64,000 bases of DNA from an uncultured Paracoccaceae bacterium (GTDB lineage Bacteria > Pseudomonadota > Alphaproteobacteria > Rhodobacterales > Rhodobacteraceae), in assembly GCA_937916485.1 (NCBI GenBank), contig CALFSV010000295.1, forward strand, positions 5,543 through 69,542, given 5' to 3'. Of the stretch, positions 60,053 through 64,000 are shown in pieces (the first letter of the stretch is position 1; each line of letters begins with the position of its first letter). The notes beneath the pieces are model-generated. The model was not told where the DNA came from, ran no database searches, and saw only the letters and a program-made list of their open reading frames with translations. A program made the translations under genes and the position numbers.

Positions 60053-61431
60053 AGGCGTTTGTCCTCGCCGCCATTGCGGCCGCCACGGCCCTTTCGGCAT
60101 GCGCCCCGAATATGTCCGCCGTCACTATGGACGCCCCTGCCCCAGCCAGTGCCAGCTTTATGGCCGAAACGTTGCCGCCGATGCGCCTGTTCGGGGCAAC
60201 CCCGGCCGCCGCACCGACCCGGTCAAATACCGATATGGCCTCGGATTTCCTTGATCTGACCTTCCGACTGGAAAGCGGCCGGACCGTCCCCGTGCTGACC
60301 CGGTTCGAAGGCCCGATCTCGGTCCGCGTCACCGGCCTTCAGCCGCCCAGCCTGATGCCCGACCTGACAAGCCTGTTGTCGCGCCTTCGCAATGAGGCCG
60401 GACTGGACATCTTTTACACCAACGCCACCGACGCCAGCATTACGATCGAGGCGATCCCCCGGGCGACCCTGCAACGGGCCGTTCCCCGCGCTGCCTGTTT
60501 CGTCGTACCCCGCGTTTCAAGCTGGTCCGAATACCTTGCCGCCCGGCGTGGCCCGGATCTGGACTGGACCACCCTCACCCGGCGCGACCATGCGGCGATC
60601 TTCGTGCCCGCCGATGTCGCCCCGCAAGAGCTGCGCGATTGCCTGCACGAAGAACTCGCCCAGGCGATTGGACCTTTGAACGATCTCTACCTCCTGCCCG
60701 ATTCGGTCTTCAATGATGACAACATCCACTCGGTCCTGACCGGCTTTGATATGCTTGTCCTGCGGGCCTATTACGCCCCCGAATTGCGCAACGGCATGAC
60801 CCGCAGCGATGTCGCCGCCCGACTGCCGGCTATTTTCGCCCGCTATAACCCTGCCGGCCAATATGGCAAGCGCGGGCATCACAACGACACCTCGCGTGAC
60901 TGGATCAACGCAATCGAGACGGCCCTGTCCACTGGTGGCAGCCCCGTTGCCCGTCGGCAATCGGCAGAGCGTGCGATTGCCCTGGCCAATGCCTTTGGCT
61001 GGGACGGGGTGCGCGTCGGATTTGGGCAATACGCCTATGGCCGGCTAGAGCTGCGCAGCAACCCGCAAGCCGCACTCGAGGCGTTCCGCCAGGCCTTCAA
61101 CGCCTATGGCACAACCCCCAGCATGCGCCTGCACTCGGCCCATGTCGCAGCCCAGCTTGCTGCGTTCTCACTGTCGTCTGGCGACACCACGACCACCCTG
61201 AACCTGGTCGAGGCCGCGCTGCCCGCCGCCCAGCAGGGCCAGAACGCCGCCCTGATGTCGTCGCTCTTGATGTTCAAGGCAGAGGCGCTCGAACTTGCTG
61301 GACAGCGCCAAGAGGCCGCAGCCGTGCGTCTGGACAGTCTGGGTTGGGCACGCTACGCGTTTGGATCTGAACGCAGCGTGCGGGCACGGATGGCAGAGAT
61401 TGCCGCATTGGCCCCGCCGACGACAATGTAA
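60049..61431 (+). CDS. DUF2927 domain lipoprotein
   Basis: A 460-residue exported lipoprotein: MKAFVLAAIAAATALSAC with Cys18 lipidated, then a DUF2927 domain at about 55-300 (FLDLTFRLESGRTVPVLTRF, CLHEELAQAIGPLNDLYLLP, DSVFNDDN). A TPR-like alpha-helical C-terminus follows (ALEAFRQAFNAYGTTPSMRL). DUF2927 proteins are typical of Rhodobacterales; the HEELAQ pattern recalls zinc-protease motifs, but activity is unproven. It is coupled to the GNAT gene and followed after 11 bases by a small membrane protein gene. Confidence 0.88.
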   Translation: MKAFVLAAIAAATALSACAPNMSAVTMDAPAPASASFMAETLPPMRLFGATPAAAPTRSNTDMASDFLDLTFRLESGRTVPVLTRFEGPISVRVTGLQPPSLMPDLTSLLSRLRNEAGLDIFYTNATDASITIEAIPRATLQRAVPRAACFVVPRVSSWSEYLAARRGPDLDWTTLTRRDHAAIFVPADVAPQELRDCLHEELAQAIGPLNDLYLLPDSVFNDDNIHSVLTGFDMLVLRAYYAPELRNGMTRSDVAARLPAIFARYNPAGQYGKRGHHNDTSRDWINAIETALSTGGSPVARRQSAERAIALANAFGWDGVRVGFGQYAYGRLELRSNPQAALEAFRQAFNAYGTTPSMRLHSAHVAAQLAAFSLSSGDTTTTLNLVEAALPAAQQGQNAALMSSLLMFKAEALELAGQRQEAAAVRLDSLGWARYAFGSERSVRARMAEIAALAPPTTM

Positions 61432-61442
61432 GGACGTAGCCC

Positions 61443-61613
61443 ATGATCTACCCGCTGACCGGTCTGATTGCCGGGGCCCTACTGGGCGCCATCCGGGCCA
61501 GGATGCGGGGGGGAAAGGCGCTTGATATGGCGCAATGGGCCGCCGTCTTTGCCATGATCTTTGGCGTTGTCGGCCTGTTTGTCCTGATCTTCATCGAACG
61601 CAACAACGTCTAG
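61443..61613 (+). CDS. Small membrane protein, 56 residues
   Basis: MIYPLTGLIAGALLGAIRAR, then MRGGKALDMAQWAAVFAMIF, ending IFIERNNV. There are two hydrophobic helices (about 3-17 and 31-51) with a basic loop between them, so a hairpin with the loop in the cytoplasm is likely. It sits between the DUF2927 lipoprotein and the vWA gene with 11- and 10-base gaps, in the same operon. It is probably a partner of the module. No known family recognised. Confidence 0.75.
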   Translation: MIYPLTGLIAGALLGAIRARMRGGKALDMAQWAAVFAMIFGVVGLFVLIFIERNNV

Positions 61614-61623
61614 GAGGAAGGGC

Positions 61624-62811
61624 ATGTTCCTGCCCTTCCTATCCCAGTTGCGCGACCACCGCGTCCCGGTGTCCCTGCGCGAGTTCCTGACCTTTCTTGA
61701 GGCTCTGAAGGCGGGTCTTGTGACCTATGACCCCGAGGGGTTCTACTATCTGGCCCGCAGCGCGCTGGTGAAGGACGAACGCCATATCGACCGCTTCGAT
61801 CAGGCCTTTGCCGCCACTTTTTCAGGCCTCGACACCCTCACCCCCGACCAGATCCTCGAGGCGCTCGACCTGCCCGAAGAGTGGCTGCGCAAGCTGACCG
61901 AAAAACACCTGAGCGAGGCCGAAAAGGCCGAGATCGAGGCCTTGGGCGGCTTTGACAAGTTGATGGAAACACTGCGCCAGCGGCTGGCAGAGCAAAAGGG
62001 CCGCCATCAGGGCGGTTCAAAATGGGTTGGAACGGGCGGCACCTCGCCTTTCGGGGCCTATGGCTACAACCCCGAAGGGGTGCGCATCGGACAGGACGAA
62101 AGCCGCCATCAACGCGCGGTCAAGGTTTGGGACAAACGCGAATTCCGCAACCTTGACGACAGCGTGGAGATCGGCACCCGCAACATCAAGGTCGCGATGA
62201 AGCGCCTGCGCAAATGGGCCCGCGACGGCGCATTGGAAGAGCTGGACCTCGACGGCACCATCCGCGCCACCGCCGAGAACGGCTACCTTGACGTCAAAAC
62301 CCGGCCCGAGCGGCGCAATGCGGTCAAGGTGCTGTTGTTTCTGGACAGCGGCGGGTCAATGGACCCGCATGTGAAAGTGGTGGAAGAGCTGTTTTCTGCT
62401 GCAAGATCAGAGTTCAAGCATCTGGAACACTTCTACTTTCACAACTGCCTTTACGAAGGCGTCTGGCGTGACAACCGTCGCCGCTGGACCGAGCAGACCC
62501 CCACGTGGGACGTGCTGCGGACCTATGGGCCGGACTACAAATGCATCTTCGTCGGCGATGCCAGCATGTCGCCCTATGAAATCGCCTTTCCGGGCGGGGC
62601 GAATGAATATTGGAATGCCGAAGCGGGTGAAACATGGCTGCGGCGCAGCTTTGACCAATGGCCGTCGCACCTGTGGATCAACCCCGTCCCCGAGGCTCAG
62701 TGGCGTTACACCCAATCCATCGCGATGATCCGCGACATTCTGGGACCCGAACGTATGGTGCCCATGACACTCGCCGGTCTGACCGCCGGAATGCGGGTGC
62801 TTGGTCGTTAG
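61624..62811 (+). CDS. vWA domain protein, CoxE-like
   Basis: A 395-residue protein with a helical N-terminal part (LRDHRVPVSLREFLTFLEAL) and a C-terminal von Willebrand A domain. The metal site is LLFLDSGGSMDPHV: Asp241, Ser245 conserved, but residue 243 is Gly where the canonical DxSxS has Ser. The C-terminal VPMTLAGLTAGMRVLGR is typical of the group. AGGAGGAAG precedes the ATG. These vWA proteins act with the MoxR ATPase (58376) to assemble or activate a target complex. Here the pair is split by three genes. Confidence 0.92.
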   Translation: MFLPFLSQLRDHRVPVSLREFLTFLEALKAGLVTYDPEGFYYLARSALVKDERHIDRFDQAFAATFSGLDTLTPDQILEALDLPEEWLRKLTEKHLSEAEKAEIEALGGFDKLMETLRQRLAEQKGRHQGGSKWVGTGGTSPFGAYGYNPEGVRIGQDESRHQRAVKVWDKREFRNLDDSVEIGTRNIKVAMKRLRKWARDGALEELDLDGTIRATAENGYLDVKTRPERRNAVKVLLFLDSGGSMDPHVKVVEELFSAARSEFKHLEHFYFHNCLYEGVWRDNRRRWTEQTPTWDVLRTYGPDYKCIFVGDASMSPYEIAFPGGANEYWNAEAGETWLRRSFDQWPSHLWINPVPEAQWRYTQSIAMIRDILGPERMVPMTLAGLTAGMRVLGR

Positions 62812-62833
62812 AATTGGCGCTAGAGTTGGGTCG

Positions 62834-62986
62834 TTAACCCTGCCGGGTCTGCTGCAAGGCGCGCCGTTCTTGCGCGCTTTGGGACAGACGCTCCAGAAGC
62901 TCGTCAAATGCTGCTGGCAGCTTGCGTTCCGCGGAAGGATCACGTTGGTCAGGGCCGTCCGCTTTATTGTTTTTCTGCTCGATCAT
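62834..62986 (-). CDS. Small ORF, 50 residues
   Basis: MIEQKNNKADGPDQRDPSAE, then RKLPAAFDELLERLSQSAQE and RRALQQTRQG: a charged, helical peptide. GGAGAGG lies 7 bases before the ATG and a plausible promoter lies upstream (63018-63046). It is antiparallel to the vWA gene and convergent with it, with 22 bases between the stops. No family recognised. Confidence 0.6.
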   Translation of the reverse strand: MIEQKNNKADGPDQRDPSAERKLPAAFDELLERLSQSAQERRALQQTRQG

Positions 62987-63017
62987 TTTGGCACCTCTCC
63001 ACTCGGTACTGGTCTAC

Positions 63018-63046
63018 TTCGATAAAGTTCTGCTGATCATGATCAA
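63018..63046 (-). promoter_or_regulatory. Probable promoter of the 50-residue ORF with a 12-base palindrome
   Basis: On the minus strand TTGATC (63046-63041), 17-base spacer, TATCGA (63023-63018), 31 bases before the start codon. The perfect palindrome TGATCATGATCA (63034-63045) overlaps the -35 box, as an operator would. Confidence 0.45.
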
Positions 63047-63259
63047 GAATGTGTCCTTTTTGGGGCCATGTTGCATCACATTGTTGCGCAGCCTCATCCC
63101 AATACCCCGATGCGATGCCTCATTCCTGACCAACATGAAGGGTGAAAGCCGGCCCCAAGGGACCTCTTCACCACCTTGTCATAGCGGTTGCGATACCGGC
63201 GTCAGCCCAAGTCGATCAAAGCAGTTGTCAGCCGCCCTGACGCGCCCCATATCAACGTC

Positions 63260-63949
63260 ATGCTAAAGTTTACGCCCATCCTTCTTGCAGTCCTTTATGG
63301 CCTTGCCATGTATCGCTTTTCCGCATGGCGGACGGGCAAGGAACTCGACACCAAATCGACCGAACTGGCCGACCCGCGCCTGCGCGAGTTGATGAGCCGT
63401 CTTGCCAAGGCGCTGGATCTGCCAAGGATCCGCGTCCACATTTACGAAATCGCCCCAGTCAACGGGCTTGCAGCCCCGGACGGCCGCATCTTCATCACCC
63501 GCGGCTTTTACGACCGCTACCGCGCCGGAGACGTGACCGGCGAAGAGATGGCGACCGTCATCGCGCACGAGCTTGGGCACGTCGCCCTTGGCCATTCACG
63601 CCGCCGGATGATCGACTTTAGCGGCCAGAACGCCCTGCGCACCGCACTCGCCATGATGCTGAACCGCTTTTTGCCGGGCGTCGGCGTCTGGGTCGCCAAT
63701 GGCCTGATCTCGCTTCTGGCCGCCCGCCTGTCGCGCAAGGATGAATACGAGGCCGACGCCTATGCCTCGGCCCTGTTGGTCAAGGCCGGGATCGGCACAG
63801 GTCCGCAAAAAAGCCTGTTCCAAAAGCTGGAGCATCTGACGGGGGCAAATGGTGCAGCGACCCCAGCATGGCTGCTGAGCCATCCCAAAAGCGCCGAACG
63901 GATCGCCGCGATCGAGGCGAACGAGGCCCGTTGGACGCCGGTCAGCTAG
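63260..63949 (+). CDS. M48 family metalloprotease
   Basis: A 229-residue zinc protease with an N-terminal membrane helix (about 2-20), zinc site H103-E-L-G-H107 (VIAHELGHVALGHSRRRM), Glu162/Glu164 in SRKDEYEADAYAS as the third ligand, and a hydrophobic segment (about 125-155). It resembles HtpX/YggG-type membrane-associated proteases. GAVNGLAA-like APVNGLAAPDGRIFITRG is a family mark. The ATG at 63260 is chosen because the hydrophobic anchor begins directly there; the frame is open upstream. Confidence 0.9.
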   Translation: MLKFTPILLAVLYGLAMYRFSAWRTGKELDTKSTELADPRLRELMSRLAKALDLPRIRVHIYEIAPVNGLAAPDGRIFITRGFYDRYRAGDVTGEEMATVIAHELGHVALGHSRRRMIDFSGQNALRTALAMMLNRFLPGVGVWVANGLISLLAARLSRKDEYEADAYASALLVKAGIGTGPQKSLFQKLEHLTGANGAATPAWLLSHPKSAERIAAIEANEARWTPVS

Positions 63950-63958
63950 GCTGACACC

Positions 63959-64000
63959 TTACCGCCCGTGCGCCTTGCCCAGACGGTTCAGACGGGCCTT
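63959..64000 (-). CDS. C-terminal end of a gene running off the right edge
   Basis: The last 13 codons plus TAA read KARLNRLGKAHGR on the minus strand. It is convergent with the M48 gene. Too short to identify; composition is basic. Confidence 0.4.
   Translation of the reverse strand, partial: KARLNRLGKAHGR

Noticed and set aside
1..64000. CRISPR arrays, insertion sequences, prophage or integrase genes
   Set aside because: No regularly spaced repeats, transposase or integrase motifs were seen on either strand. The tRNA-Pro gene has no adjacent integrase.

Overview
The window reads as a chromosomal segment of an alphaproteobacterium of the order Rhodobacterales (a Rhodobacter/Roseobacter relative). 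The grounds are the high GC content, dense operons with many 4-base ATGA stop/start overlaps, and conserved neighbourhoods known from that group: argS–SPOR–nagZ–scpA–scpB, yceD–rpmF–plsX–fabH–ihfA–merR, lptF–lptG–lptD–surA–pdxA–rsmA, a single-cysteine DksA, an ornithine-lipid OlsB, and a DUF2927 lipoprotein next to MoxR/vWA genes. I see no prophage, insertion sequence, CRISPR array or rRNA. The single RNA gene is tRNA-Pro(GGG). This assignment is inference from gene content, not from a marker search.

Layout. 1-4.2 kb: a minus-strand cluster for aromatic or acyl-CoA catabolism (feruloyl-CoA synthase-like ligase, amidohydrolase, cytochrome P450, AroE-like dehydrogenase cut by the window edge). 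4.4-6.8 kb: a DEAD-box RNA helicase with a long repetitive basic tail. 6.9-13.0 kb: the urea ABC transporter urtABCDE on the minus strand, with no urease genes in view. 13.3-20.6 kb: an FAH-family enzyme, TfoX-C protein, lytic transglycosylase lipoprotein, ndk, an MFS exporter with a His-rich tail, an ABC-F ATPase, MarC and a retropepsin-like protease. 20.6-30.3 kb: holC and pepA facing the LPS export/outer-membrane operon lptFGD–surA–pdxA–rsmA. 30.3-36 kb: a DUF4167 protein, prfA/prmC (release factor 1 and its methylase), DUF1499, an agmatinase-family enzyme and an M20 amidohydrolase. 36-42 kb: mazG, a ferric-iron binding protein behind a likely iron-responsive operator, uup, olsB, msrB and bamE. 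41.7-46.2 kb: the yceD–rpmF–plsX–fabH–ihfA–merR cluster and tRNA-Pro. 46.2-55.7 kb: a double-length dCTP deaminase, scpAB with a small membrane peptide, nagZ, SPOR, argS, an unknown membrane protein, dgt and erpA. 55.7-64 kb: xth, an FAD monooxygenase overlapping dksA, then a MoxR ATPase … vWA protein module that encloses a GNAT enzyme, a DUF2927 lipoprotein and a 56-residue membrane protein, then a small minus-strand ORF and an M48 metalloprotease.

Most of the window is housekeeping: envelope biogenesis, translation termination, nucleotide pool control (ndk, mazG, dCTP deaminase, dgt), Fe-S assembly and chromosome condensation. The most notable features are: (i) four dispersed copies of an AT-cored, GC-flanked repeat, one forming the 3' end of the pdxA coding sequence; (ii) a long stable hairpin just before the ribosome binding site of the GNAT gene, inside a 354-base non-coding stretch; (iii) a 26-base perfect palindrome followed by a 3 x 14-base tandem repeat that contains a stop codon; (iv) a P450 without the usual I-helix threonine; (v) three small ORFs. 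I did not find a convincing wholly new defence or mobile system.
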